A stretch of DNA of 64,000 bases, taken from an uncultured Prevotellaceae bacterium. Its GTDB lineage: Bacteria > Bacteroidota > Bacteroidia > Bacteroidales > Bacteroidaceae. The stretch spans positions 186,001 to 250,000 of the forward strand of contig CACXIP010000002.1 of the NCBI GenBank assembly GCA_902767775.1, written 5' to 3'. The position numbers and the translations under genes were made by a program. The notes under the pieces are model-generated. The model saw only the letters and a program-made list of their open reading frames with translations. It did no database searches and was not told the origin of the DNA. This document shows, piece by piece, positions 7,256-16,262 of this stretch (the stretch's first letter is position 1; every line of letters begins with the position of its first letter).

Positions 7256-8761
7256 CTAAATCAGATGTGCTGTTCCAATGAAGTACATCAGCAGATATCC
7301 CAATACGATGGAGATGACACCCATGATGAGTCCGATGTGGGCCATGTCTTTCTGGTTCACCAGGTTGGTGGAGTAGGCGAGGGCATTCGGTGGGGTGGAG
7401 ATGGGAAGCACCATGGCACTCGAGGCGGCGATGGCAATGCCGATGAGGATGGTGGAGGTGCCGCCGATGGCTTCCAACTTGTCGCCCATGGCGGTGCAGA
7501 CTACTGCGAGGATGGGCATCAGCAAAGCAGCTGTGGCGGAGTTGCTGATGAAGTTCGACAGTGCGTAGCAGATGATGCCTGAGAGTATGAGAATCAGCAG
7601 CGGCGAGAAATTGCCGAAGGGGATTGACTCTACCATCTTCTCTGCAAGACCTGAGGCATTGAGGCTGTAACCGAGGGCAAAACCACCGGCTACCATCCAG
7701 ATGACCGACCAGTTGATTTCCTCCAGGTCATATTTGGTGATGACACCGGTCAGGGCAAATACCACAAAGGGTATCAAGGCTACCGTATAGGAGTTGATGC
7801 CGGTAACGCTGTCAAGCAACCACAGGGCAACCGTCACGAAGAAAGTGATAATCACGATATAGGTCTTCTTGTCGCGCTTCATGTTGCTCTCTATCTCAAG
7901 CTGGACGGTCTTCTGGGTAAACGGGAAGATTTTCTTGAGCAGGAACCAGCTGATGAAAAGCAGCACGATGACAAGGGGCACCATATAGAGCATCCACTCG
8001 CCGAAGCCGATGTTCATGTTCAGACCCTCAGGGTCGTTGAGGTATTTCAACGCGATGGTGTTGGGAGGGGTGCCGATGGGGGTGCCGATGCCGCCGAGGT
8101 TGGCTGCCACGGGGATGGAGAGGGTCATGGCGATGCGGCCCTTGCCCTCTGGGGGCAACTGCTTGAACACAGGGGTCAGGAAGGTGAGCATCATGGCTGC
8201 CGTTGCTGTGTTGGAGACAAACATCGAGAACAGACCGGTGATGAAGATGAAACCGAGAAGCACATTCTCACTCTTGCTGCCGAAGGGCTTCAGCAATACC
8301 TTGGCCAACTGACCGTCAAGACCAGTCTTCGTGGCGGCAATGGCAAGCACAAAACCGCCGATGAACAGCATGATGACGGGGTCGGCAAATGTCGCCATGA
8401 TGGCCTTATAGGAGAGCAGTGTGCCCACCTTGGTCTCGTCACACATGAAGATGATGCCGGAGTCGGAGGTGAACAACAGCAGAAGACCGATGATGGCTAC
8501 TGATGTGGCCCACGACGATACCACCTCAAGCAACCACATCAGGGTGGCAAAGGCAAAAATGGCGATGATGCGCTGCTGCACAACGGTCAGTCCGTCCATG
8601 CCGAAGAAACTCGATGGCATGTTCCAAAGTATGAGTGTCACAATGAGGACAAAAATGGCTTGGGCGGATTTCTTGATTACTCTGCCAGGATGGTATTTCT
8701 TGGCATGACTCACTTGATGGTAGGCTTCAACAAGGTGAAAACCTGGGAAGTTCTTAAACAT
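7256..8761 (-). CDS. SLC13/DASS family sodium-coupled anion transporter
   Basis: The 501-aa polytopic inner-membrane protein belongs to the divalent anion:Na+ symporter family, which imports dicarboxylates, citrate or sulfate. Two SNT-type motifs, FVSNTATAAMM (about residue 190) and FISNSATAALL (about 430), are the Na+- and substrate-binding hairpin tips of this family, each followed by the Pro/Thr-rich GTPIGTPPN or SPPNALAYS-type segment. Hydrophobic helices run throughout. The N-terminal 40 residues are cytoplasmic and basic. The substrate cannot be read from sequence; dicarboxylate is most common in gut Bacteroidota. It appears monocistronic. Confidence 0.88.
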   Translation of the reverse strand: MFKNFPGFHLVEAYHQVSHAKKYHPGRVIKKSAQAIFVLIVTLILWNMPSSFFGMDGLTVVQQRIIAIFAFATLMWLLEVVSSWATSVAIIGLLLLFTSDSGIIFMCDETKVGTLLSYKAIMATFADPVIMLFIGGFVLAIAATKTGLDGQLAKVLLKPFGSKSENVLLGFIFITGLFSMFVSNTATAAMMLTFLTPVFKQLPPEGKGRIAMTLSIPVAANLGGIGTPIGTPPNTIALKYLNDPEGLNMNIGFGEWMLYMVPLVIVLLFISWFLLKKIFPFTQKTVQLEIESNMKRDKKTYIVIITFFVTVALWLLDSVTGINSYTVALIPFVVFALTGVITKYDLEEINWSVIWMVAGGFALGYSLNASGLAEKMVESIPFGNFSPLLILILSGIICYALSNFISNSATAALLMPILAVVCTAMGDKLEAIGGTSTILIGIAIAASSAMVLPISTPPNALAYSTNLVNQKDMAHIGLIMGVISIVLGYLLMYFIGTAHLI

Positions 8762-8881
8762 TTCCTACTTTTTACTTTTTATAATGCAGTTGATAAATTA
8801 CCGACACGACACATCGCGTCACTACTCTTCATTCAAACAAATAGTTTTGGGAGTGCAAAGGTAAGAAATAATGAAGGATAG

Positions 8882-8925
8882 AAAAAAGATTGGCTCATAT
8901 TTCAATATATGAACCAATCTTTTTT
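8882..8925. terminator. Bidirectional terminator downstream of the paaK-ACT operon
   Basis: The stem AAAAAAGATTGG-c-TCATAT / ATATGA-a-CCAATCTTTTTT has one mismatch and a 6-nt loop, with T-runs on both strands. It lies 70 bp past the ACT gene stop. Confidence 0.85.
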
Positions 8926-8994
8926 AGTGTATTTTTGCCAATTATTCTGCGGCGGACTTCAAAATGCAAACTCCACTTCGCAAACAGCCTTGGC

Positions 8995-9423
8995 TTATGC
9001 CCACACTGAGAGGTCTTTCTCGGCGATGAATCTCATGTCGTTGAGAATGATGGTCTCGCGGGCGAGAGTGGGGTCGTCGGTGCGGAATACGAGAATGCCT
9101 TTCCCGCGGAGCAGGAAACTGTACATATAGGTAAGGCTTATGCCGGCATTGCTCAGTATCTCTATCGCATCGGCAGCACGGCCGGGCTGGTCGTCGAGTT
9201 CGATGGCGAACACGTCGGAGAGAGCCACAGGGATTCCTGCTTTCTTCAGACCTTCGTAGGCACGGAGGGGCTCGGCGCAAATCACACGGTAGATGCCGTT
9301 GTCGGCTGTGTCGGGTATCGTGGATGCAATAATCTGCAAACCAAACTGACGGAACAGGCCAAGCACCTTGACCAAAGAGCCTGACTTGTTCTCAATGAAA
9401 ATGGAAAGCTGATGGATAGTCAT
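8995..9423 (-). CDS. Tandem ACT-domain protein
   Basis: The 142-aa cytoplasmic protein consists of two ACT domains. The first starts IHQLSIFIENKSGSLVKVLG, the classic ACT beta-alpha-beta beginning, and the second is at about residues 70-135 (FAIELDDQPGRAADAIEILS). ACT domains bind amino acids or related small ligands. It starts 14 bp after paaK and is surely in its operon. ACT proteins next to phenylacetate-CoA ligase are common in Bacteroidota, often near indolepyruvate:ferredoxin oxidoreductase. A sensor role for an aromatic or branched amino acid is an inference. Confidence 0.85.
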   Translation of the reverse strand: MTIHQLSIFIENKSGSLVKVLGLFRQFGLQIIASTIPDTADNGIYRVICAEPLRAYEGLKKAGIPVALSDVFAIELDDQPGRAADAIEILSNAGISLTYMYSFLLRGKGILVFRTDDPTLARETIILNDMRFIAEKDLSVWA

Positions 9424-9436
9424 GGGGTTATGGGTA

Positions 9437-10771
9437 TTAGAATAGTTTTCTTAAGTCTTTCACGCGCACCGCCTTGCCCTCGTCTGAGGCATGAATGCCG
9501 CCTTTGGGGAGCAGGTGGACTTTCGGGGTGACCAAAATCTCGTCCTTCAACTGACGGGTAATCTCACGGGTGAGGCTCTGGAGGCGCTGGTAGTCGTCGG
9601 TGAACAACTCACGGAGCTCCACATCTACGGTCATCGTGTCGTTGCCGTCTACTGTCTGGAGGGTGATGAGATAGTCGGTGCTGAGTTCCTTGAACTTCAG
9701 CAGTATCTTCTCTATCTGGATGGGGAAGATATTCACGCCCTTCAGAATCATCATGTCGTCGCTGCGGCCCTGGAGACGGGCAAGACGCTTGTGGGTGCGT
9801 CCGCAGGGGCATTCCCCGCTGATGATGCTCGTCAGGTCGCGGGTGCGGTAGCGAAGCAGAGGCATCGCCTCACGGTTGATGGTGGTGAGGACCAACTCAC
9901 CCAACTGACCGTCCTCGACTGGCTCCAAGGTGACGGGGTCGATAATCTCAACGATGAAATAGTCTTCCCAGATGTGGATGCCGTTTTGCTCAGGACATTC
10001 AAATGCCACACCAGGACCCATCATCTCTGAGATGCCGTATGAGTTGTAGGCCTTCACACCGAGGTTCTGCTCGATGCGGCGGCGCTGCTCCTCGCTGTGG
10101 GGCTCGGCTCCGATGCAAAGCACACGCAATTTGGTGTCGCGGCGTGGGTCAACGCCTTCCTCTCGCATCACCTCGTAGATTCGGGAGGCATAACTGGGGA
10201 TGGCATGGAGAACGGTGGTGCCGAAGTCCTTGATGAACTTAATCTGGCGTGTCGTGTTGCCGGCAGCGGCAGGTACGGTGAGCATCCCAACCTTCTCTGC
10301 TCCGTATTGGAAACCAAGGCCGGCGGTGAACATTCCGTATCCGGCGGAGTTCTGGAATACGTCCTCAGGACGGCTGCCGACCATCCAAAGACAGCGGGCA
10401 ACAGCGTTGGCCCACTCGTCGATGTCCTTCTGGGTGTGGAGCACAACGGTGGGATTGCCGGTCGTACCACTCGATGAGTGCAGACGGGTGCAGTCTCGCA
10501 GAGGTACACATGCCAATCCAAAGGGGTAGTGCTCACGCAGGTCGTCTTTCGTGGTGAACGGCAACTTCTTAACATCATCAAGACTCTTGATGTCGTCTGG
10601 GGTGATGCCAAGTTCCTTGAACTTCTCTTGATAGAAAGGTGAGTTCATGCAGTGGGCGACAGTCTTCTTCAAACGCTCCAACTGCAACTGACGAAGTGCC
10701 TCTACAGGCATCGTCTCCAATTCTGGGTGTAAGTATTGTGAGTATTCCATAATCTGCTTTTTGATTGACAA
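9437..10771 (-). CDS. paaK: Phenylacetate-CoA ligase
   Basis: The 444-aa AMP-forming ligase should activate phenylacetate or another aryl acid to its CoA thioester in the cytoplasm. The adenylation P-loop LHSSSGTTGNPTV is at about residues 95-107, the family motif AYNSYGISEMMGPG follows, then the PaaK-type linker GRSDDMMILKGVNIFP, and an AMP-binding C-terminal domain at about 340-440. Length is typical (430-445). An alternative start at 10750 (MEYSQYLHPE) would remove seven residues. A TAATTTTG -7 element lies at 10807-10800. It is co-transcribed with the ACT gene. In gut Bacteroidota such enzymes work with 2-oxoacid:ferredoxin oxidoreductases, which are not in the window. Confidence 0.92.
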   Translation of the reverse strand: MSIKKQIMEYSQYLHPELETMPVEALRQLQLERLKKTVAHCMNSPFYQEKFKELGITPDDIKSLDDVKKLPFTTKDDLREHYPFGLACVPLRDCTRLHSSSGTTGNPTVVLHTQKDIDEWANAVARCLWMVGSRPEDVFQNSAGYGMFTAGLGFQYGAEKVGMLTVPAAAGNTTRQIKFIKDFGTTVLHAIPSYASRIYEVMREEGVDPRRDTKLRVLCIGAEPHSEEQRRRIEQNLGVKAYNSYGISEMMGPGVAFECPEQNGIHIWEDYFIVEIIDPVTLEPVEDGQLGELVLTTINREAMPLLRYRTRDLTSIISGECPCGRTHKRLARLQGRSDDMMILKGVNIFPIQIEKILLKFKELSTDYLITLQTVDGNDTMTVDVELRELFTDDYQRLQSLTREITRQLKDEILVTPKVHLLPKGGIHASDEGKAVRVKDLRKLF

Positions 10772-10799
10772 ATGTCGCTCTTTTTCCCCTTTCAGTTTG

Positions 10800-10807
10800 C
10801 AAAATTA
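10800..10807 (-). promoter_or_regulatory. -7 promoter element of paaK
   Basis: TAATTTTG on the minus strand fits TAnnTTTG and lies 29 nt before the ATG at 10771. The -33 half is weak. Confidence 0.5.
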
Positions 10808-10969
10808 CACATATTTTCTTAAATAAAGACTGTTTGTTTCCTTTTTTCTCCCTCAACTCTTTTTTTGTGCTGATTTCGTGCCGTCTCGCCCTGCCTTATG
10901 CTTTTTCTTTCCTCCCTTCATTCTTGAAGTCCAGCATGCAGCGGCAATCGCAGCTCTTTTCTCATCTTC

Positions 10970-11024
10970 CAAATTGCGAACCAAATGTGAACGGGATATG
11001 AGCAAATTGCGAACCAAATGTGAA
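10970..11024. promoter_or_regulatory. Two 22-bp direct repeats 33 bp apart
   Basis: A 22-bp sequence beginning CAAATTGCGAACCAAATG occurs at 10970-10991 and identically at 11003-11024. The 33-bp period is close to three helical turns, so proteins bound to both would face the same side. The pair lies in the 345-bp gap between paaK and the divergent membrane regulator, just upstream of the latter's probable -7 element TACTTTTG (11057-11064). The rest of the gap shows nothing else. Confidence 0.6.
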
Positions 11025-11116
11025 TTGAAATCCATGGTTACATAGCGAAAAACAAGTACTTTTGTCAGCGGAAAACCCCATCTCAACAAAATAAAAGATG
11101 ACACAAAATAACTTAT

Positions 11117-12139
11117 ATGCGTATGAGACGATACACCTTCATCCTATTCCTTGCACTCTTCTCCTGCACTGACAGGATGAACGAAAACAACGAAGGCTTC
11201 AACATCAATGGGGCATGGGTGCTGCAACAGGTGGAGTATCCATCTGGGGCAGTCTACAACTATTCCATGGATGGTGATGGCTCTGCCTGTCTTGTCTACG
11301 ACCAACAAAACAACTTGTATGAGTGCAGGATAGCATCCACTTCTTCAGGATTGGTCGTCGTACCGACGGCCAAGCATGTTGTGACATTGATAGACCAAGG
11401 TGGCAACAATTGGCTCTATTTGGAGGACGGAGACCCACATCCGCTCTGTGTTGGTGATTCTGCCATCACCATCCAGCGCATTGGCATTCGCTACACGTGG
11501 AAACGCGACGATAAACTCTACAGTGAATGGGGGAGAGACATACGCAACATTTTCGATAACGACTCCATCAGTCCAGAACTATCCAATACTCAGAAATATG
11601 TGCTTTCTGCCCGCGAGCGTCAGCAGGCAAACTACATCCAATGGCTCATCGCAGCCATAGCCATTGTCGTTATTCTTGCTGTAGCGAACTATATCGTCAA
11701 CCGTCGTCGCCGCCAACAACTCCAGCTCCAACTTCAGCAAATTCAGGAAGTGCAGGAGAATCGTCCGCAGCAGGTGCGCAAAGCTGTCAAATCGGTAGAG
11801 GACACCTTCTTTGCTTCCGATGAGTATGACATGCTGCAGAGACGCATGGCTACTGGACAATTGATGAAGGACGAGGAATGGAGGCAAGTAGAACAAAGTC
11901 TGAAGGTAGTATATCCTGGCTTCACCTCACAGTTGCGCAGTCTCTACCCGATGTCCGACGTGGAATACCACACCTGTTTGCTCGTCAAATTGCGCATCCC
12001 AACAAAAGATATTGCTGCCGTCCTGGCACGTGAGGCGAGTACTATTAGCACCATGCGAAAGCGTCTCTACAAAAAGGTGTTCAACCGTGAAGGTGGTGCC
12101 AAGGATTGGGATGATTTTATTCTCTCCATAGGCTACTGA
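11117..12139 (+). CDS. Membrane-anchored HTH regulator with lipocalin-like periplasmic domain
   Basis: The 340-aa protein begins with a signal ending in the lipobox LFSC (about residues 3-17). A beta-rich domain at about 25-150 resembles lipocalin-like proteins (NGAWVLQQVEYPSGAVYNYS...). A single membrane helix lies at about 174-196 (WLIAAIAIVVILAVANYIV), then a basic, Gln-rich coiled coil, and a C-terminal LuxR/GerE-like helix-turn-helix at about 270-335 (KLRIPTKDIAAVLAREASTI). It looks like a one-component transmembrane transcription factor whose outside domain senses a ligand. The secreted protein encoded 58 bp downstream resembles its sensor domain. Direct repeats upstream may be its operator. 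I do not recognise a named family. Confidence 0.7.
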   Translation: MRMRRYTFILFLALFSCTDRMNENNEGFNINGAWVLQQVEYPSGAVYNYSMDGDGSACLVYDQQNNLYECRIASTSSGLVVVPTAKHVVTLIDQGGNNWLYLEDGDPHPLCVGDSAITIQRIGIRYTWKRDDKLYSEWGRDIRNIFDNDSISPELSNTQKYVLSARERQQANYIQWLIAAIAIVVILAVANYIVNRRRRQQLQLQLQQIQEVQENRPQQVRKAVKSVEDTFFASDEYDMLQRRMATGQLMKDEEWRQVEQSLKVVYPGFTSQLRSLYPMSDVEYHTCLLVKLRIPTKDIAAVLAREASTISTMRKRLYKKVFNREGGAKDWDDFILSIGY

Positions 12140-12197
12140 ATGGTCTATTACCATGCACTTATATTATTCATTCTTTTATCACTAACACGAAACAATT

Positions 12198-12695
12198 ATG
12201 AAACAAATTCTGATGACAATGGCTGCATTTCTTCTATGCTCTGCCAGCATGAAAGCTCAACGGGTGAATGTGACGGATAAGGATCTCGTCGGCGTATGGA
12301 CGCTGGAATGGATGCAGTACGATGGCGAGAAAAAAATCATGTGTGGCAAACCAAACGGCTACACTCAGTTCAAATTCTACGGTCCCGACGGTGAGTATGC
12401 CGCTGCAGGAATTGCCCTATCCAATGAGGGGAAAATTGTGGTGATACCACAAGAGTATGGAAAGTATAGCCTGAAGGATGGCTGGTATATGGAGATGGGA
12501 CGTCCGGCCTTGAAAGATGCTGTCATATTGACCGACAAGACTCATTACAGAGGACGTTGGAAAAATCGCACCGACATGTGGGTGAAGCATCCTTCGATGT
12601 CCGAAAAGGTGGTTCGCTACATTGTCAATAACTGTAAGATGAAGGACATACCTGCCGATGTCCAGAAAACCATCAAGCAAAGCCTGTTCGAATAG
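12198..12695 (+). CDS. Secreted lipocalin-like protein
   Basis: The 165-aa protein has a signal peptide (MKQILMTMAAFLLCSASMKA, cleaved before about residue 21), and the rest is probably a small beta-barrel. It opens with LVGVWTLEWMQYDG, the G-x-W motif typical of lipocalin-like folds, followed by regularly spaced beta strands, and ends in a short helical tail. The pattern of conserved positions (G.W.L...QY, GKIVVIPQ, DGWYMEMGR, YRGRWK) resembles the periplasmic domain of the regulator encoded just upstream, so the two may be paralogues. Export to the periplasm or surface is expected. Ligand unknown. Confidence 0.65.
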   Translation: MKQILMTMAAFLLCSASMKAQRVNVTDKDLVGVWTLEWMQYDGEKKIMCGKPNGYTQFKFYGPDGEYAAAGIALSNEGKIVVIPQEYGKYSLKDGWYMEMGRPALKDAVILTDKTHYRGRWKNRTDMWVKHPSMSEKVVRYIVNNCKMKDIPADVQKTIKQSLFE

Positions 12696-12810
12696 AACAT
12701 ATCTGCACTTTGCAGATTCAACAATTCGATAAAATCATAAAGGTTAAAATGCCCGGGTTTCTGGAGGGCGCAGTGATGCGACCTCCAGATTTTCTGCTGG
12801 CAACAATAAA

Positions 12811-12842
12811 GCCCAAATCACTGTTGAATCAGCAATTTGGGC
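12811..12842 (-). terminator. Terminator of tRNA-Pro
   Basis: On the minus strand GCCCAAAT ... ATTTGGGC forms an 8-bp stem with a 16-nt loop, followed by TTTATTG, 10 nt beyond the tRNA 3' end. Confidence 0.7.
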
Positions 12843-12851
12843 TTGAAAAAG

Positions 12852-12925
12852 TCGGGGCGACAGGATTCGAACCTGCGACCGCCTGGTCCCAAACCAGGAG
12901 CGCTACCGGACTGCGCTACACCCCG
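12852..12925 (-). tRNA. tRNA-Pro (anticodon TGG)
   Basis: The 74-nt cloverleaf has acceptor arms CGGGGTG / CGCCCCG (one G-U pair), anticodon stem CCTGG / CCAGG around the loop TTTGGGA with anticodon TGG, and a T arm containing GGTTCGAATCC. CCA is not encoded: the discriminator A is followed by CTTTTT. No duplicated tRNA end or integrase is seen near it. Confidence 0.95.
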
Positions 12926-13084
12926 AATGCCTTCCTTGACGGAAATGCGGGTGCAAAATTACAGATTAGTTTTGGAACATACAAATTTTAAGGGTGTTTT
13001 TTTATCCCATTTGATGATTGGCACCCTTTTTCTCTTATAATAATTCAACTTCCACAAGTTGAGAGTAGTTGAAGAAGTTAAGCT

Positions 13085-13897
13085 TTACTTCTTGAATGGG
13101 TCGCCTTGGGGGTCTCTGCTCACTACCCAGCGGAAAGCATTGACGAAAAGCAGCTGCTGCGTGGCATCAATGAAGCCTTGGTCGCCATGCCCCATATTGA
13201 GATACACCATCCGGTACTTCTTGTTGGTCCACACAATGGGGAAATCACCGAATTTCACCACATCCTTCAGTCCGAAAGGATACATCTTCTGTGAGATGCT
13301 GACCAGCACCTCCACATCTTCATTCAAACGGGGTGATGGCTGCCACTGATAGTACTCACTCGCGGGGGCAACGAATTCTTTGGGGAGAGTGACGGTGACC
13401 GGATGGTTGGTCACATCACACTCGACAAGGGCTGGTTGGGGTGGCCAGTTGTTGCAGTAGAATTGTCCGCACCCCAAAAACTGGTTCAGCCATGGCCAGT
13501 GCGTGTTGCGGTCGTTGTAGGCGGAAGCGTGAAACCCTATCCATCCACCACCATTCTCCATATATTTCTCAAATGCATCCCTTTGCTTTTTCCCACCTGG
13601 AGAAGCGTTCAGGCAGACCACGACACTGTATTCTTTCAGACGCTCATAGGGATATTCCTCCAAGGAGGTGGTCACGTCCATCATCCACCCCTCACCATAG
13701 GTGAGCTTGTGAAAGAACTCGATGGCCTGTTTGTCAAATTGCACGTGGGCCTCCTCAGCACCTGGCTCCCATAAGAGCAACGCCTTGAACCGGGGAGCGC
13801 TGGCATAGTTGGCTGCATATTCTCCCTCGTTCTGCGCACTGAGGGGAATGCTTACGAGCAGCAACATCATAAAGAATAAAACCTTTTTCATTTGCAT
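13085..13897 (-). CDS. Secreted ThuA-domain protein
   Basis: The 270-aa protein has a signal peptide (KKVLFFMMLLLVSIPLSAQ) and a single ThuA domain (class-I glutamine-amidotransferase-like fold) at about 35-265. Family marks are EYSVVVCLNASPGG, the glycine-rich ENGGGWIGFHAS, NHPVTVTLP and FPIVWTNKKYRMVYLNMGHG. ThuA proteins act on or near sugars, for example in trehalose utilization; the exact reaction here is unknown. It is the last gene of the leftward operon (10 bp after GH9). A second, related ThuA domain is fused to GH18 two genes upstream. A weak TCAACTT/AAGTTGA hairpin lies at 13045-13062 downstream. Confidence 0.8.
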   Translation of the reverse strand: MQMKKVLFFMMLLLVSIPLSAQNEGEYAANYASAPRFKALLLWEPGAEEAHVQFDKQAIEFFHKLTYGEGWMMDVTTSLEEYPYERLKEYSVVVCLNASPGGKKQRDAFEKYMENGGGWIGFHASAYNDRNTHWPWLNQFLGCGQFYCNNWPPQPALVECDVTNHPVTVTLPKEFVAPASEYYQWQPSPRLNEDVEVLVSISQKMYPFGLKDVVKFGDFPIVWTNKKYRMVYLNMGHGDQGFIDATQQLLFVNAFRWVVSRDPQGDPFKK

Positions 13898-13907
13898 ATT
13901 GATTTAG

Positions 13908-16262
13908 TTATTGATATTCAGACAATAGGGACAGGAATTTCGCCGCCGATGTCACCCATACTTCTTTGTAGCAGGCATTGTTGGTGTGGGGCCAATAGGG
14001 CGTGTCGTCATCTCCCCATGAGCGTATGCCTACGGGAATCTCACCCATGATTTCACCCGAAGAAAAACTGTCCAGCGATGGATAACGGCGTCCCTCGCCG
14101 TAGATGAGCGACTGACAGAATGGATTTTTCCCCACGGTCCAGTAGAGCTGCTCCCTTCCTATCTGCAGCAACTCGTCGTCATTGAGGAAATGTCCGCATA
14201 TGGCTGCGGCCTTTCCGGCTGATAAGATAATCGCCTCATTGCCGTTGAAGATGCCAAACCAGATGGGGAACCGTCTCAGATAGAGGCTGTTGCTGATGTT
14301 CACGCCATTTCTTAGTTGCTTGTCGTAGCGCTCATGGGCATTCTCGGGGGAAAAGATGTGAAGGGAGTGGAAACCTGCTGAGTCGGAATACTCTTCTGTT
14401 TTGTATATCCCGGAAGGGGCCATGCCGTAGGGTTCGGTATATCGTTGGATTGCCTTCAAGTGGTTGCCATACAGTCTGATGCATTGCTGCCACTGTCCGT
14501 AATCCTTGTGAGTAGGCTGACTTTCACACAAGTTGACCAATGCCTGCATCAGCAACTGCTGTCTTGACTGGTGAATATAATGAATGATGGCTCGCCGTGT
14601 CGTGTCACGGTAGAAAAATCCTGGGCAGACGCCTTTTTCCTCTTGGCATTCCATGACATACCTTATGCTGCTGGCGGCTATCTCTCCGTATTCCTCTTTC
14701 CCTGTCAGCATGAAGAGTTGTGATGCTGCCCAACTGATGGTGGCTTGAAACTGTGCGGGCGAGGTGTTGTAGGTATGCTCCATGATGTGAGGGAATACGT
14801 CATACCCATCGCGCTGGAATTTGCTCATGGCGAATTTGAAGTCTTCCTCGGCTGCACTTTTCAAACTGTCGCGCAACGATGAAGCAGGGATTGTCCGAGC
14901 TGCGAATGCCTCGCATGCGGCATAGAGGAAATTGTCGTAGGCTGTATTTTGAAGACGGACGGTGTGGATGTCATCGTCCGTACCGATAATGCCATCGGTC
15001 CAATGCAGCAGACCGATGCTGCTGGCATGAAATCCATCTCCAAGGCGGCAGCGTAGCACAAACCGAAGTCCCCATAAAGACTCTTCAAACAGACGCCTGG
15101 CAAGCGGTGAGTTCTTGTCTTGGGTTTTGTTCCACATTTCGAGCAGGGCGTATGCTGTCTCGCAGGTTTGCAGCGTCTGTTGCGACAGGTCGCCTGCATC
15201 ATGCCAGCCTCCTCCGTATGTGAGGCTTTTCCCGTCGTAGGAGCAGAATACGTCGTTGTGGCAGACGCCATGGATGCCGGGCACCTCATAGCCACACCGT
15301 TGACAGAAAATGAAGTTGAGCAACAGCTGCTCCGCATGCTGGAACACATCGTCGCCGATATGGAAGGCATCCGTCTGCATGCCCATATATTCCAACCGAT
15401 AATCCCCTGCCTTTGCAAACGGCGAGAAATCGAGGATGCCGAATGTGCCAAGGGTTGTCGCTTTGGTCTGTGCATGGCCTGTGAACATGATGCCGCCGCT
15501 TTGGGTGTCGACAAGTCTGAACTGATTGTCACCGCTGATGGGCATGTGCTCAGGAAGTCGGAAGACGGCTGTCTTGCTTCCTTGTGCGAAATATCCGGTG
15601 GTGGAATAGGCAATCAGTCCTGGTTCCGGGGTCCATCCTTTCTCAATATAGGAGTGTGCGGCTTGTTCAAGGCGTATGTTGGCAATACGGTATGTGAAGG
15701 AATCGCATTGGGCTTGATTGCGTCCCTTCAGGTCGGTGTAGATGTCAAGGGTATGCACTTTGCGGCGGTCGATGCCGGAGATGTCGTAGACCACCCTGTT
15801 CCATTGGTTGTTTCTCAGGTTGACCAAATGGGCACCTAAGTCATCCTGCGCATTGCTGTTCAGGAAAAGGTTGAGGTTCATGATGGCGACACCCTCACAC
15901 TGGGGATATACATCCATGGTGATGCGGTTGAATTCCTCCAGGTTGCGGCCGTTCAGATGGTATGACACGGTGGCTCTCCCATAAGTAGCGTAGTCGGGGT
16001 CATTGGGTGGGCCCTGTGCGCGCTGACCTGTGCTGACGGGTATGCTGAGGGTAAGTTGTCTGTTGTCGTTGAAGGACATGGTGCCGAGTCCCTGATGCTG
16101 CCAATGGGGTGGGGTGGAAACGACATCGAGCAACTCGCTCTTCAGCACTGCCTCTCGCTGTTGCAGTGCCTCCAACGAGTTGTCCGTGTCGACTGGCAAT
16201 GGCATCTGTGCCATTCCTTTCAAGCCGAGTGACAGGAGGAGGAAAACGACAATTCGCCTCAT
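13908..16262 (-). CDS. GH9 glycoside hydrolase with N-terminal carbohydrate-binding-like and Ig-like domains
   Basis: The ATG at 16262 overlaps the upstream stop as ATGA, giving 784 aa and a clean signal peptide (MRRIVVFLLLSLGLKGMAQ); the frame is open six codons further. The parts are a galactose-binding-like beta domain at about 60-200, a CelD-type Ig-like domain at about 215-305 and a GH9 (alpha/alpha)6 catalytic domain from about 310. The catalytic base Asp lies in GGGWHDAGD (about 355-358), and the acid Glu probably in ACYKEVWV near the C-terminus. GH9 is mostly endo-beta-1,4-glucanase, but some members are exo-beta-glucosaminidases of chitin pathways; the chitinase-rich operon makes the latter attractive. 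The ATGA overlap implies translational coupling to the GH18-ThuA gene. Confidence 0.85.
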   Translation of the reverse strand: MRRIVVFLLLSLGLKGMAQMPLPVDTDNSLEALQQREAVLKSELLDVVSTPPHWQHQGLGTMSFNDNRQLTLSIPVSTGQRAQGPPNDPDYATYGRATVSYHLNGRNLEEFNRITMDVYPQCEGVAIMNLNLFLNSNAQDDLGAHLVNLRNNQWNRVVYDISGIDRRKVHTLDIYTDLKGRNQAQCDSFTYRIANIRLEQAAHSYIEKGWTPEPGLIAYSTTGYFAQGSKTAVFRLPEHMPISGDNQFRLVDTQSGGIMFTGHAQTKATTLGTFGILDFSPFAKAGDYRLEYMGMQTDAFHIGDDVFQHAEQLLLNFIFCQRCGYEVPGIHGVCHNDVFCSYDGKSLTYGGGWHDAGDLSQQTLQTCETAYALLEMWNKTQDKNSPLARRLFEESLWGLRFVLRCRLGDGFHASSIGLLHWTDGIIGTDDDIHTVRLQNTAYDNFLYAACEAFAARTIPASSLRDSLKSAAEEDFKFAMSKFQRDGYDVFPHIMEHTYNTSPAQFQATISWAASQLFMLTGKEEYGEIAASSIRYVMECQEEKGVCPGFFYRDTTRRAIIHYIHQSRQQLLMQALVNLCESQPTHKDYGQWQQCIRLYGNHLKAIQRYTEPYGMAPSGIYKTEEYSDSAGFHSLHIFSPENAHERYDKQLRNGVNISNSLYLRRFPIWFGIFNGNEAIILSAGKAAAICGHFLNDDELLQIGREQLYWTVGKNPFCQSLIYGEGRRYPSLDSFSSGEIMGEIPVGIRSWGDDDTPYWPHTNNACYKEVWVTSAAKFLSLLSEYQ

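Noticed and set aside
12852-12925. tRNA-Pro as an integration site for a mobile element
   Set aside because: No duplicate of the tRNA 3' end, integrase or foreign gene block is seen beside it.
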